Shown here: positions 44,245 to 53,687 of the stretch, one piece after another
How the letters are laid out: each line of letters opens with the position of its first letter
Position numbering within the stretch: the first letter of the stretch is position 1
Source of the DNA: Rhodanobacter glycinis
GTDB lineage: Bacteria > Pseudomonadota > Gammaproteobacteria > Xanthomonadales > Rhodanobacteraceae
Assembly: GCF_006438785.1 (NCBI RefSeq)
Contig: NZ_RCZB01000001.1
Span: 259,912-323,911 of the forward strand
Length of the DNA: 64,000 nucleotides
Reading direction: 5' to 3'
Program-made: the position numbers and the translations under genes
Notes under the pieces: generated by a model
Seen by the model: only the letters and a program-made list of their open reading frames with translations
Database searches by the model: none
What the model was told of the DNA's origin: nothing

Positions 44245-46182
44245 ATGCCGAGCAATGCAACCCTGCGCCGTCAGCGAACTCTAGGTGGAGCGCTGGGCGT
44301 GATCGTGCTGGGTTTCGCGCTGACATATCACTTCTTTCCGCGGTTGTTCCACGTCGACCCGACCCAGACGCCGCGCCGGTCGATGTCGATGGGTGCCGCG
44401 GTGCCCACCAGTGCCTTGCAGCCGGAGCGGGTGTCGGCGATCAACGAACTCAATGCCGGACCGCCGTTGGCCCTGGCGCCCGCGGAAGTGATTGCCGCGC
44501 ACAGCAGCAGGAACGCCAACCTGCCCAAGCAGCTGAGCGCGGACCCGCCCGCGGTGCAGGCATTGCTGGTGCGCGCGTCCAAGGCGCTGCATGCCGGTCA
44601 GCTGGTCGGCGACGCAAACAGCGCCGCGGCGTTGTTTGCACAGGCGTTGACGGACAAGCCGGACAGCCGGCTGGCCGCGCAGGGCCTGTTCGACGTGCGG
44701 GCACGGCTGGTGGCGGAGATCGACCAGGACATTGCGCTTGGCGATGCCGATGCCGCGGCCGACCTGATCGATGCGCTGCGTACGTTGCCGGATGCGGCCG
44801 ATGATGTGGCACAACTGGAAGCCAGCCTGAAAACCCTGGTCAAGGTGCGCCCGATGCTTGCCCGCGCCGCCGGTCTGTTGCAACAGGGCAAGGTGGATCA
44901 GCCGCGTGGCGAGAGTGCGCTGGATATGTACCGCGAAGTACAGCAGCTCGACCCGCAGAATGCCGTGGCAGAGCAGGGCATCTTTCAGGTGCAGCGCGCG
45001 GTACTCGATCGTGCACTGGCGGCAGTGGCGCAGAACGATTTTGCCGGTGCCGACCGCGAGCTGGCCGAAGCACAGACCATCCGTCCGGGTTCACAGCAGA
45101 TGCTGGACGTGCACAAGCGTGTCGACGACATGCGCGAGCAGCGCGCGAACGGCGTGCTGGCGCAGGCGCGTTCGGCACTGGACGCGGGCAATATCGAGCT
45201 GGCCAGGAAACTGGTGATGCAGGCCCGGGCGATCGATCCCGCATTGGCGGGGCTGACGGATTTCGACGAGCAACTGACCAATGCGCGCCTGTATGCCAGC
45301 TACAAGCCCGGCCAGGTCTTCAGCGACCGCTACATCGATTTGCCCGGCAAGACGCCGGCGATGCTGGTGATCCCTACCGGCAGTTTCCAGATGGGCGCGT
45401 CAGCCGACGAAGATGACCACATCGACGCCGAACTGCCGCAGCACACGGTCAATATCAGCAAGGGTTTCGCGATGGCGCGCACCGCGGTGACGGTCGGCGA
45501 GTTCCGCGAGTTCGTGCGGGCCAGCGGCTACGTGCCCGATTCGGTGAAACTCGGCGGCTCCAGCGTGTACGACGAGCGTAGCGGCGCGTTGCGCGATGAT
45601 TCGGCCGCGACGTGGCAGGACGACTACGCCGGGCACAAGGCCGACGACAAGCTGCCGGTGGTGAATATCTCGTGGAACGATGCCAAGGCGTACGCCGACT
45701 GGCTCAGCCAGCGCACCGGCAAGGCCTACCGGCTGCCCAGCGAGGCCGAATTCGAATACGCGTTGCGCGGCGGCACCACCAGCCGCTACTGGTGGGGTGA
45801 CGGCACACCCAAAAGTCCGGTGGAAAACCTCACCGGCTCGGGCGATCGCTCGCACAGCGGCCGCCGCTGGAGTCATGCCTTCCGCAATTACCGCGACGGC
45901 TACTGGGGACCGGCACCGGTGATGAGTTTCGCGGCCAACCCGTTCGGCCTGTACGACATCAACGGCAACGTGTCCGAATGGGCGCAGGATTGCTGGCACG
46001 ACAGCTACATCCGTGCCCCGAATGACGGCAGTGCGTGGCTCAACCCCGGTTGCCGCGCCCACGTCGTGCGTGGCGGCTCCTGGGGCAGCTCGCCGGAGCA
46101 GGTCAACTCGGCTTATCGCCAGGGCGCCAACGGCGACGTGCGCAGCGGCAGGGTGGGCTTTCGCGTGGTACGGGAGCTGTAG
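44245..46182 (+). CDS. Membrane-anchored TPR-like protein with C-terminal FGE/SUMF1 domain
   Basis: 645 residues. A single N-terminal membrane helix (about 14-32, GALGVIVLGFALTYHF), then about 300 residues of Ala-rich helical repeats (ALFAQALTDKPDSRLAAQGL and similar) resembling TPRs, then a formylglycine-generating-enzyme-like domain (MLVIPTGSFQMGASADEDD, AYRLPSEAEFEYALRGG, GLYDINGNVSEWAQDCW, VRGGSWGSS, GRVGFRVVREL). The catalytic cysteine pair of true FGE is not evident, so a binding or regulatory role is more likely. It ends in TAG (46180-46182), showing the host uses UAG as stop. Confidence 0.85.
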   Translation: MPSNATLRRQRTLGGALGVIVLGFALTYHFFPRLFHVDPTQTPRRSMSMGAAVPTSALQPERVSAINELNAGPPLALAPAEVIAAHSSRNANLPKQLSADPPAVQALLVRASKALHAGQLVGDANSAAALFAQALTDKPDSRLAAQGLFDVRARLVAEIDQDIALGDADAAADLIDALRTLPDAADDVAQLEASLKTLVKVRPMLARAAGLLQQGKVDQPRGESALDMYREVQQLDPQNAVAEQGIFQVQRAVLDRALAAVAQNDFAGADRELAEAQTIRPGSQQMLDVHKRVDDMREQRANGVLAQARSALDAGNIELARKLVMQARAIDPALAGLTDFDEQLTNARLYASYKPGQVFSDRYIDLPGKTPAMLVIPTGSFQMGASADEDDHIDAELPQHTVNISKGFAMARTAVTVGEFREFVRASGYVPDSVKLGGSSVYDERSGALRDDSAATWQDDYAGHKADDKLPVVNISWNDAKAYADWLSQRTGKAYRLPSEAEFEYALRGGTTSRYWWGDGTPKSPVENLTGSGDRSHSGRRWSHAFRNYRDGYWGPAPVMSFAANPFGLYDINGNVSEWAQDCWHDSYIRAPNDGSAWLNPGCRAHVVRGGSWGSSPEQVNSAYRQGANGDVRSGRVGFRVVREL

Positions 46183-46224
46183 ACCGGCGGACACTCCGAT
46201 GTCCCCTCAAGAGCGATGTCACAG

Positions 46225-46268
46225 GAAAAAACAAAGGGTCAGGCTTGCGCCTGACCCTTTGTTTTCTT
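46225..46268. terminator. Strong bidirectional terminator
   Basis: A perfect 14-bp stem ACAAAGGGTCAGGC-TTGC-GCCTGACCCTTTGT (46231-46262) with A-run before and TTTTC after. It separates the rightward FGE-domain gene from the leftward tRNA-Leu. Confidence 0.9.
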
Positions 46269-46270
46269 GT

Positions 46271-46356
46271 TGGTACCGGTGATAGGACTCGAACCTACAC
46301 GACATCGCTGCCAGCGGATTTTGAGTCCGCCGCGTCTACCATTCCGCCACACCGGC
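46271..46356 (-). tRNA. tRNA-Leu (anticodon CAA)
   Basis: 86 nt with encoded CCA and a long class II variable arm. Acceptor GCCGGTG/CACCGGT, anticodon stem GCGGA/TCCGC with loop CTCAAAA (anticodon CAA), T-loop TTCGAGT. Reads TTG. Confidence 0.9.
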
Positions 46357-46381
46357 ATGTGAGCGGCGCATTATGCCGGGT

Positions 46382-46963
46382 TCAGTGCACGCGGTCGAGT
46401 CCCAGCTGACGCACGTCGCGGCCATACCAGCGGTCTTCCGGCAGCGGCTGGAACACCGCGCAGCGGAGCATCGGGCCGGAGTAGATGTGCAGGCTGACGG
46501 TGACGGCGTTGTCGCTGGGGTTGCGGATGCTGTGGTATTCGTGCGGCGGAATCAGGCTGCCAGCCGAGCCGGCACCGGCCTGGATCGAACCGACCGGCTG
46601 GAAGCAGTAGCGCTGTGCGTCGTGCTCCACCAATTCGTACTGCACGATCTCCAGTGCGCCGTTCCAGACGCCCTCGACGCACCACATGCCGTCGTGATCG
46701 TGGATCGGCGTGCCCTGACCCGGGCCCCAGGTCATCGCCACCACGCAGTAGCCGTGATCCTCGCTGCGGTACAGCTCGCGGCGGGCGTAGTGTTCGGCGT
46801 TGGCTTCGAACACGCACGGGGGCAGCGTCACGGCGTTGTCGCGGATCAGCTTGCACAGGCTGTTGCGCAGGCTGTCGGTGAGCTCGTGCGTGGTCGGCTT
46901 GGCCACGGCGGCGTCGATCGCGTCGATCAGCGTGCGGCTGCCGGGAAAATCCAGGGTAAGCAT
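46382..46963 (-). CDS. Cysteine dioxygenase family protein
   Basis: 193 residues. Cupin iron ligands HDH in GTPIHDHDGMWCVEG and the distal His in PPHEYHSIRNPS; cupin strands VVAMTWGPG and TVSLHIYSG. It oxidises cysteine (or 3-mercaptopropionate in some bacterial relatives) to the sulphinate. It is 46 nt downstream of the MetX-family gene, suggesting linked sulphur amino-acid metabolism. Confidence 0.87.
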   Translation of the reverse strand: MLTLDFPGSRTLIDAIDAAVAKPTTHELTDSLRNSLCKLIRDNAVTLPPCVFEANAEHYARRELYRSEDHGYCVVAMTWGPGQGTPIHDHDGMWCVEGVWNGALEIVQYELVEHDAQRYCFQPVGSIQAGAGSAGSLIPPHEYHSIRNPSDNAVTVSLHIYSGPMLRCAVFQPLPEDRWYGRDVRQLGLDRVH

Positions 46964-47009
46964 GGCGGTCTCGGGGTGCGTAATGCGGCTTATCTTAGCA
47001 GCGCGGCGG

Positions 47010-48137
47010 TTACGGGATCGAAAGACGCTTCAGGAAGCCACCGATCGCGCGGCTGTAACTGTCGATGTCGACGAGGAACGCGTCGTGGCCCTGAGGCGAA
47101 TCCAGCGCCACAAACTCCACCGTCGCGCCAGCTGCCTGCAGGCCTTCGGCGATCTGTTCCTGTTGCTGCAGCGGGAACAGGATGTCGGTGCTGACGCCGA
47201 TCACCATCGCCCGTTCGATATGGATGCGCTTGAGTCCTTCGAGCACGCTGCCGTGGCCGTATTCGGCGATATCGAACCAGTCGCTGGCGCGTGAAAGATA
47301 GAGGTAGCTGTTGGGGTCGAAGTTGCGCACGAAGCGCTGGGCGTGGCCTTCGAGATACGACTCGACCTGGAACTCGCGGCCGAACGGTTCGTCCTCACGC
47401 TGTTCCGGATCGAGCCGGATGCGCGCGAAGCGGCCGTTCCATTCCATCGCCGAGCGATAGGTGATCACACCGAGCTTGCGCGCGATGCTCATGCCCATGT
47501 CGGGGTAACTGCCACCTTCCGCGGCGTGGATGTCGTAATGGCCGTCGTTGAACTGCGGATCGAGCCGGATCGCCTCGCGCTGCAGCGAACGGATCGCGAT
47601 CGCAAATGGCTGCGCCTGCGGCGCGGTGTCCACGCTGATATGCGCGCGCACGCTGCCGGGATGCAGCAGCATGTAGGCCAGCGCGCTCATGCCGCCCATC
47701 GAGCAGCCGATCAGGCAGGCCAGCCGGGTGATGCCCAGACTGCTGACGACAGCGTGTGCGGCGTTGGCGACGTCTTCCAGCGCCAGTTCGGGAAAGCTCA
47801 ATCGATAGGCTTGCCCGGTGGCCGGGTCGGTCGAGGCGGGGCAGGTCGAGCCCTTGTCGCTGCCCAGCGAGTTCACGCAGATAACGAACCAGCGCGAGCT
47901 GTCGATGGCTTTGCCGGCGCCGGCCATGTCCTCCCACCAGCCAGGCGTGGGATCTTCGTCGCACGAGGTCATGTGCGCGCTGGGCGACAGGCCGGTGAGC
48001 ACCAGCACGGCGTTGTCGCGTGCTGCGTTCAACCTGCCCCAGGTTTCGTAGGCAACGTGAGCACCACGCAATTCGCCGCCACGCTTCATCGCGAACGGCG
48101 AGGGCAGGCTGAGGTAGTGTCGCGCGTCCCGGCTCAT
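47010..48137 (-). CDS. metX: MetX-family homoserine/serine O-succinyl- or acetyltransferase
   Basis: 375 residues, alpha/beta-hydrolase of the MetX family. Nucleophile elbow LIGCSMGGMSAL, oxyanion region LTGLSPSAHMTS, WFVICVNSLGSDKGSTCP, ILFPLQQQEQIAEG and catalytic Asp/His in SPQGHDAFLVD. Xanthomonad members have been described as serine O-succinyltransferases feeding cysteine synthesis rather than homoserine acetyltransferases (from memory). The cysteine dioxygenase neighbour agrees with that, but substrate choice is unproven. ATG overlaps the ccmI stop. Confidence 0.85.
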   Translation of the reverse strand: MSRDARHYLSLPSPFAMKRGGELRGAHVAYETWGRLNAARDNAVLVLTGLSPSAHMTSCDEDPTPGWWEDMAGAGKAIDSSRWFVICVNSLGSDKGSTCPASTDPATGQAYRLSFPELALEDVANAAHAVVSSLGITRLACLIGCSMGGMSALAYMLLHPGSVRAHISVDTAPQAQPFAIAIRSLQREAIRLDPQFNDGHYDIHAAEGGSYPDMGMSIARKLGVITYRSAMEWNGRFARIRLDPEQREDEPFGREFQVESYLEGHAQRFVRNFDPNSYLYLSRASDWFDIAEYGHGSVLEGLKRIHIERAMVIGVSTDILFPLQQQEQIAEGLQAAGATVEFVALDSPQGHDAFLVDIDSYSRAIGGFLKRLSIP

Positions 48138-49192
48138 CAATGCACTTTGTCGATCAGGATCGCGACAGGTGTCTTCCTGGCCACGTCGACGATACCGGCG
48201 TTGCCTTCCAGGTCACCCGGCTGGGCGATCGGCTGGCCGCTGTGGCTGATCCGGGCACCCACGAATACCTGGGCCACCGATGACAGCTTGAGTGCCGGCG
48301 TCATCGCCATCGCATCGGTCAGGGTCACCTTGGTCGGCAGCTGATTGGCCTCGAGCCTGGTCACCGCCAGAGGCATCGGCGGGCCACTCACTGGTCGGGC
48401 GAAGATGAACAAGGTATCCCCGGGCGCGAGTTTCGCTTTCAGGTCGGATGCCAGTGATACCTGCACCTGCAGGGCAGCCTCCTGCGTCGTCGCCGCAGCG
48501 GCGTGCGTGGATGCGGCCTCTGCCGGTGCGCCGCCGGCGCGGGCATCTGCCTGGCTGATCTGTTCGGCGACGGCCTTGGCGACCTCCGAGCCCGGTTCAA
48601 GCTGCGGTGCCAGCAGACGCCAGGTAGCGGCCGCACCGGAGTAGTTGCCTTGCTGAAATTCGCTGGTGCCGAGCAGCCACAGGCCGCGTTGGCTGTCGGG
48701 CTGAAGCTGTACGGCATGCTTGAGCAGCGCCACGGCGCGATCGCCGATGACATGGTCGCTTTTCAGCATCGCATCGGCCTCGGCCCAGCCAACCATCGCG
48801 TCGACATTGTTGGGATCGAGCTTCAGGATGTGTTCGTAGGCATCGCGAGCATCGTCGGTGTTGTGCAGCATCGCGCTGGTCTGTGCCAGCAGTGTCCAGG
48901 CCTGCAGGTCATCGGGCTTTTCCGCCAGGTGTGCGCGCAACTGGGAAACCGCCTGTTGCATGGTCAGTGGCATGCCGGTCTGGGTGGCGGCTCCGTTGAT
49001 TGCCACCGGGGTGCCTACCTCCAGATACAGCCAGCCCGCTGCCAGCGGCAGTACGAGAGCGATCGCGAGGGTCAGCACGAATACACCACGCGAGCGGCCG
49101 CTGCGGCGCCCCTGGCGAACCAGTGGCAACAATAGGACTGCCAGCGCCACCGCGATCATCGCTGCGGCGATTGCATAAAAGACCATTTTCAC
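48137..49192 (-). CDS. ccmI: Cytochrome c biogenesis protein CcmI
   Basis: 351 residues from a GTG that overlaps the ccmH stop (ATG two codons later is an alternative). Two N-terminal membrane helices (FYAIAAAMIAVALAVLLLPL and VLTLAIALVLPLAAGWLYL) bracket a basic loop. TPR motifs follow (LQAWTLLAQTSAMLHNTDDA, LDPNNVDAMVGWAEADAML), then a C-terminal beta domain. It chaperones apocytochrome c for the haem lyase. Last ccm gene. Confidence 0.9.
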   Translation of the reverse strand: MKMVFYAIAAAMIAVALAVLLLPLVRQGRRSGRSRGVFVLTLAIALVLPLAAGWLYLEVGTPVAINGAATQTGMPLTMQQAVSQLRAHLAEKPDDLQAWTLLAQTSAMLHNTDDARDAYEHILKLDPNNVDAMVGWAEADAMLKSDHVIGDRAVALLKHAVQLQPDSQRGLWLLGTSEFQQGNYSGAAATWRLLAPQLEPGSEVAKAVAEQISQADARAGGAPAEAASTHAAAATTQEAALQVQVSLASDLKAKLAPGDTLFIFARPVSGPPMPLAVTRLEANQLPTKVTLTDAMAMTPALKLSSVAQVFVGARISHSGQPIAQPGDLEGNAGIVDVARKTPVAILIDKVH

Positions 49193-49704
49193 CAGTCGTC
49201 CCCGTTTCCGGTCTGTGCTTCGGTGGGTGCATCATCACCGCGGTGGCGCTTGCGGATGGCAATCACCACCGCGGAGGCACCGGCGAACAGTATCAATAGA
49301 GGCCCGAACCACAGCAGCCATGTACCGGGCTGCAACGGCGGGTCGTACAGCACGTAGTTGGAATAGCGCGCAACCAGGTACTGCTTGATCTCCTCGTCGC
49401 TCTTGCGCTGCTGCATCATCTGGAATATCTGGTTGCGCAGGTCGCGTGCAATGGGTGCGTTGGAGTCGGCCAGCGTCTCGTTCTGGCACATCGGGCAGCG
49501 CAGCTGGTGGGTCAGGTGCTGGAAGCGCAGCTCCTGCGCGTGATCCCGGAATGGCATCGGCTCGATCGCCTGCGCATGGGCGACGCCGATGAACGTTAGC
49601 AGCGCTGTAAGCATGAGTCGCAGGAAAGCACCCTGTGCACCATGTTTCTGGCTCCGATCGACAAAACGTCGCGCGAAAGGTGCGCTCCCGCGAAGCAGCA
49701 ACAT
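49189..49704 (-). CDS. ccmH: Cytochrome c biogenesis protein CcmH (REP-like sequence in its 5' end)
   Basis: 171 residues from ATG 49704, which has a perfect GGAGG. LTHQLRCPMCQNETLADSNA holds the redox CxxC; YSNYVLYDPPLQPGTWLLWF and the C-terminal helix complete the family. The first 30 residues before the normal signal sequence (MLTALLTFIGVAHA) are unusual and are encoded by a REP-like inverted repeat (49623-49688). An internal start at 49614 would give the usual length but lacks a Shine-Dalgarno. Confidence 0.9.
   Translation of the reverse strand: MLLLRGSAPFARRFVDRSQKHGAQGAFLRLMLTALLTFIGVAHAQAIEPMPFRDHAQELRFQHLTHQLRCPMCQNETLADSNAPIARDLRNQIFQMMQQRKSDEEIKQYLVARYSNYVLYDPPLQPGTWLLWFGPLLILFAGASAVVIAIRKRHRGDDAPTEAQTGNGDDW
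49623..49688. repeat. REP-like inverted repeat within the start of ccmH
   Basis: GGAAAGCACCCTGTGCACC (from 49623) and GGTGCGCTCC (49679-49688) are near-inverse ends of the same GGAGCGCACC/GGTGCGCTCC element seen at 39047-39066. Confidence 0.45.
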
Positions 49705-50246
49705 CACGGTGCCTCCTTCAGCATCGCTGCAATCGCTGGCTTCAGTTCGTCTTCCACCACGTCGGGCGTGAGCGGGCCGATATGCTTGTAGCGGATCACG
49801 CCTTTCGCATCGATCAGGAAGCTTTCCGGCGCCCCATACACGCCGAAGTCGATCGCGGTATGGCCCGGCTCGTCGGCGATCAGCAGGTTGTACGGATTGC
49901 CGTGTTCGGCCAGCCAGCGCTTGGCGTCGGCCGGCGCGTCCTTGTAGTTGTAGCCGACCAGCTGCACGCCCAGGCCCGGGCCTTCGGCTTCCAGCACCGG
50001 GTGCTCCACGCCGCACTCGATACACCAGCTGGCAAACACGTTGAGCAGGTAGGGCTGGCCTAGCAGGTCCGCCTTGCTCACCCTCTGCGTGGGTTCATAC
50101 AGCTTGGGCAGATTGAACGCGGGCGCCGGCTTGTTCAACAGCGGCGACGGAATCGCGTTCTGGTCGTGCTGGGTGTTCCACCAGATGCCGAAGCCGAACA
50201 GCGCCACCAGCAGCATGAATCCCAAGAACGGCAACAACCGGCTCAT
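49704..50246 (-). CDS. ccmG: Thiol:disulphide interchange protein CcmG/DsbE
   Basis: 180 residues. One N-terminal membrane anchor (LLPFLGFMLLVALFGFGIWW), thioredoxin fold with active site FASWCIECGVEHP and cis-Pro region GVYGAPESFLID. It keeps CcmH or apocytochrome c cysteines reduced. The start overlaps the ccmF stop by 4 nt. Confidence 0.93.
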   Translation of the reverse strand: MSRLLPFLGFMLLVALFGFGIWWNTQHDQNAIPSPLLNKPAPAFNLPKLYEPTQRVSKADLLGQPYLLNVFASWCIECGVEHPVLEAEGPGLGVQLVGYNYKDAPADAKRWLAEHGNPYNLLIADEPGHTAIDFGVYGAPESFLIDAKGVIRYKHIGPLTPDVVEDELKPAIAAMLKEAP

Positions 50247-52219
50247 GCGTGCGTTTCCTGTACCTGCAGACCGGCAGTTGCTTCTTCGATTTTCGCGCTG
50301 CGCTTGATGCGGAAGCGCTTGTCGCCGGCGCAGACGAAACCACCCAGCATCATCAGCAGGCCGCCGCCCCAGATCCAGCGGATGAACGGCTTGTAGTACA
50401 GCCGCAGCGACCATGCGCCTTCGATGTCGTTCGCATCCATCGGCTCGCCCAGCGCCACGTACAGATCGCGGAAGATGCCGGCGTCCACCGCTGACTCGGT
50501 CTGTACCTGACCGCGCAAGTAAGTGCGCTTCTGCGGATGCATCACGGCGACGGCCTTGCTGTCGCGGGTGACCGTGACCACGCCTTGATCGGCGCGCCAG
50601 TTCGGTCCGGTTGTGCGGTGTGCGCCGTCGAAACGGAAATCGTAGCCGCCGATGTGCTGGGTCTGGCCCGGTGCCATCCGCACGTCGCTGGTCACACTGA
50701 GCGATTCGGACAGCAGCACGCCAGCCACGAACACACCCATGCCCAGATGCGCCAGCAGCATGCCGGCCATCTCGGCCGGGTAACGCCGGCCGCGCGGCAT
50801 TTCACGCCAGCGCTTGATGGCGTACAGCAGCACGCCGACGGCAAGCCAGACCAGCGATGCCACGCCGGCGATCGCCTTGAGCTGGCCGTTCACGAAGAAT
50901 GCGGCGACGATCGCGCACGCCGCCGCGGCGATGCCGGCGCGCAACAGCACCTGCTTCAGCGCCGGCAAGTCGCCCTTGCCCCAATGCAGGAAGGGTCCGA
51001 ACGGCAGCAACAGCACCACCGGCAGCATCAGCAGCGGAAACAGGAAACCGAAATACGGTGGCCCGACCGAGACCCGGCCCAGATTCAGCGCGTCGCCGAC
51101 CAGCGGAAACAGCGTACCCAGCAACACCATCGCCGCGGCCACCGCGAACATCAGGTTGCCGATCAGCAGCACGGTCTCGCGCGAGACCACCTTGAACGGT
51201 TTGCCGCCGACTACCTTCGGCGCGCGCAGCGCGTACAGCAGCAGCGAGCCGCCGACCACGATGGTGAGGAACGCCAGGATGAAGATGCCGCGGCGCGGAT
51301 CGGAGGCGAACGCATGCACCGAGGTAAGCACACCCGAGCGCACCAGGAAGGTGCCGAGCAGGCTCAGCGAAAACGCGAAGATCGACAGCAGGATCGTCCA
51401 TGCACGCAGCGAGCCGCGCTTCTCGGTGATCGCCTGCGCATGGATCAGTCCCAGACCCACCAGCCACGGCATGAAGCTGGCGTTTTCCACCGGATCCCAG
51501 AACCACCAGCCGCCCCAGCCCAGCTCCGCATAGGCCCACCAGCTGCCCGCGACGATGCCGCAGGTGAGGAAGCCCCAGGCGATATTCGTCCACGGTCGCG
51601 CCCAGCGCACCCAGGCCTGCTCCAGCTCGCCGCCGAGCAGGCCGGCGATCGCGAATGCGAACGCCACCGAGAAGCCGACATAACCGGTGTAAAGCACCGG
51701 CGGGTGGAAGGTCATGCCCGGATCCTGCAGCACCGGATTCAGATCGGCACCGTCGCCCGGCATCGGCAACAGCCGGCCGAACGGATCGGAGGTGAAGATG
51801 ATGAAGGCGAGGAAGCCCACCGCGATCAGGCCCATCACGGCCAGCACGCGCGAGGCGAAGACTTCAGGCAGTTTCTGGCTGAACGCGGCCAGCGCCACCG
51901 TCCACACGTTGAGGATGAAGATCCACAGCAGCAATGAGCCCTCGTGTGCGCCCCAGACCGCGGCGATGCGGTAGTACCAGGGCAGGGCGAGGTTCGAGTT
52001 GTCGGCCACGTACTGCACCGAGAAGTCGAAGCGCACAAACGCCCAGACGAGGATGCCGAACGCCATCGCCACGAACACCGCCTGGCCGGCTGCGGCGGGT
52101 CGCGCCACGGCCATCAGCGCACGATTGCCACGCCAGGCACCGAGCAGCGGCAAGATACCCTGCGCCAGCGCCAGCAGCAGGGCGAGGATCAGCGCGAGCT
52201 GGCCAAGTTCCGGAGTCAT
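50243..52219 (-). CDS. ccmF: Cytochrome c haem lyase subunit CcmF
   Basis: 658 residues, about 14-15 membrane helices. [15 protein letters not shown], the tryptophan-rich [20 protein letters not shown] and [19 protein letters not shown] are CcmF signatures. It transfers haem from CcmE to apocytochrome c with CcmH/I. Overlaps ccmE by 4 nt. Confidence 0.95.
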   Translation of the reverse strand: MTPELGQLALILALLLALAQGILPLLGAWRGNRALMAVARPAAAGQAVFVAMAFGILVWAFVRFDFSVQYVADNSNLALPWYYRIAAVWGAHEGSLLLWIFILNVWTVALAAFSQKLPEVFASRVLAVMGLIAVGFLAFIIFTSDPFGRLLPMPGDGADLNPVLQDPGMTFHPPVLYTGYVGFSVAFAFAIAGLLGGELEQAWVRWARPWTNIAWGFLTCGIVAGSWWAYAELGWGGWWFWDPVENASFMPWLVGLGLIHAQAITEKRGSLRAWTILLSIFAFSLSLLGTFLVRSGVLTSVHAFASDPRRGIFILAFLTIVVGGSLLLYALRAPKVVGGKPFKVVSRETVLLIGNLMFAVAAAMVLLGTLFPLVGDALNLGRVSVGPPYFGFLFPLLMLPVVLLLPFGPFLHWGKGDLPALKQVLLRAGIAAAACAIVAAFFVNGQLKAIAGVASLVWLAVGVLLYAIKRWREMPRGRRYPAEMAGMLLAHLGMGVFVAGVLLSESLSVTSDVRMAPGQTQHIGGYDFRFDGAHRTTGPNWRADQGVVTVTRDSKAVAVMHPQKRTYLRGQVQTESAVDAGIFRDLYVALGEPMDANDIEGAWSLRLYYKPFIRWIWGGGLLMMLGGFVCAGDKRFRIKRSAKIEEATAGLQVQETHA

Positions 52220-52692
52220 GGCATCTTGTCCTGCGCCGCAGCGGCGTCTTCGATCTTCTTGTTGGCGTGCGCCTTGGCCATCGCGTCCTTCAGCTCTTTC
52301 GGCATGTAGGTCTCGTCATGCTTGGCCAGCACTTCGGTGGCGATGAAGTGCGCATTGTCCATGTGCCCGGTGGCGATCACCGACTGGTTGTCACGGAACA
52401 GGTCCGGCAGGATGCCGGTGTACTCGACCGGCATCGCGCCGCCTGCGTCGACCACGGTGAAGGTGACCTTGAGCGAGTCGTTGCTGCGCTGGATCGAGCC
52501 GGCCTTGACCATGCCGCCGAGGCGGAACGTGTTGTAGCTGCCCGCCTCGCCCGACTGCACCTGGCTCGGGGTGAGCAGGTAGTTCATGTTGTTTTGCAGG
52601 GCGACCACGACCAGCACGGCGGCGATCGCGGCGGCGGCGAGGATCAGCAGGACGATGGTGAGCCTGCGCTTGGGGGTGGGATTCATGGGCAT
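52216..52692 (-). CDS. ccmE: Haem chaperone CcmE
   Basis: 158 residues from ATG 52692 (ATG 52686 equally possible). N-terminal anchor ([20 protein letters not shown]), OB-fold domain ([18 protein letters not shown] and [19 protein letters not shown]) and the haem-binding His in [10 protein letters not shown]. It accepts haem from CcmC and passes it to CcmF. Confidence 0.94.
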   Translation of the reverse strand: MPMNPTPKRRLTIVLLILAAAAIAAVLVVVALQNNMNYLLTPSQVQSGEAGSYNTFRLGGMVKAGSIQRSNDSLKVTFTVVDAGGAMPVEYTGILPDLFRDNQSVIATGHMDNAHFIATEVLAKHDETYMPKELKDAMAKAHANKKIEDAAAAQDKMP

Positions 52693-52710
52693 GGTCGGGA
52701 GCCGCCCCCG

Positions 52711-52926
52711 TCAGGGGGAAGGTGGAGTGGGAATGGAGTTGCTGCCGGCGCGATCCTGTCGTGCCTGTTGACGCACCAGCCGTGCGCGGAGTTCCCGCAG
52801 CACGCGGCGACGGCGCAGGCGCGGCGCCACAGTGTCGGCGATCAGCACGATGAAGAACACTGCATAGGCCGGCCATACATAGGCGGCATAACCGCCCATC
52901 GTGAAGAACGTTTGCGGGGCACTCAT
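52711..52926 (-). CDS. ccmD: Haem exporter protein CcmD
   Basis: 71 residues: MSAPQTFFTMGGYAAYVWPA, one membrane helix (YAVFFIVLIADTVAP) and a basic, arginine-rich cytoplasmic tail, the CcmD pattern. It stabilises CcmE binding to CcmABC. The start overlaps the ccmC stop by 4 nt. Confidence 0.88.
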   Translation of the reverse strand: MSAPQTFFTMGGYAAYVWPAYAVFFIVLIADTVAPRLRRRRVLRELRARLVRQQARQDRAGSNSIPTPPSP

Positions 52927-53681
52927 GGCTTCGCCTCGTCTGCGGCGATTTTTCGCACCCAATCCTTGCCGCCTTCCATTGCCAACAAGTCGGTACGCGC
53001 GCGTCGAAACAGGCTGGCGGCGTAATAGAACTTGGTCGCCAGCATCATTGTCAGCAGCGGCCACAGCATGTCCCAGGACATCTTCGATTGGCCGAATACG
53101 TTGATCGTGCTGCCCTGGTGCAAGGTGTTCCACCAGTTCACCGAGAAATGCACGATCGGCACGTTGATGATGCCGATGATCGCCAGGAAGGCGGCGGCGC
53201 GCGCACCCTGGCGACGATCCTCGAACGCGTGATACAGGCCAATCACGCCGAGATAGAGGAACAGCAGCACCAGCTCGGAGGTGAGCCGGGCATCCCACGT
53301 CCACCAGGTGCCCCACATCGGCTTGCCCCACAGCGAACCGGTGACCAGGGTGATGAAGGTGAACGCCGCGCCAATCGGCGCCGACTCCATCGCCACCACT
53401 TCAGCCAGCTTGATCCGCCACACCAGCGCGATGAACGCAGCCACGCCCATCGCCGCATAGATGAACATGCTCATCTCGGCGCTGGGCACATGGATGAAGA
53501 TGATCCGGTAGGCGTCGCCCTGCTGGTAATCGGCCGGCGCCAGCACCAGGCCGCCGTACAGCGCGATCGCACCCAGCAGCAGCGCCAGCGTCATCGCCCA
53601 CGGCTGCAGCGCACCGGCGAAGCGATAGAACGTCGGCGGGGAGCCGAGCTTGTGCAACCAGAGCGGGATCCAGTTAGACAT
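52923..53681 (-). CDS. ccmC: Haem exporter protein CcmC
   Basis: 252 residues, six membrane helices. Signature WGKPMWGTWWTWDARLTSEL and haem-ligand histidines in FIHVPSAEMSMF and VHFSVNWWNTLHQG. It loads haem onto CcmE. Confidence 0.95.
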   Translation of the reverse strand: MSNWIPLWLHKLGSPPTFYRFAGALQPWAMTLALLLGAIALYGGLVLAPADYQQGDAYRIIFIHVPSAEMSMFIYAAMGVAAFIALVWRIKLAEVVAMESAPIGAAFTFITLVTGSLWGKPMWGTWWTWDARLTSELVLLFLYLGVIGLYHAFEDRRQGARAAAFLAIIGIINVPIVHFSVNWWNTLHQGSTINVFGQSKMSWDMLWPLLTMMLATKFYYAASLFRRARTDLLAMEGGKDWVRKIAADEAKP

Positions 53682-53687
53682 AACCAG

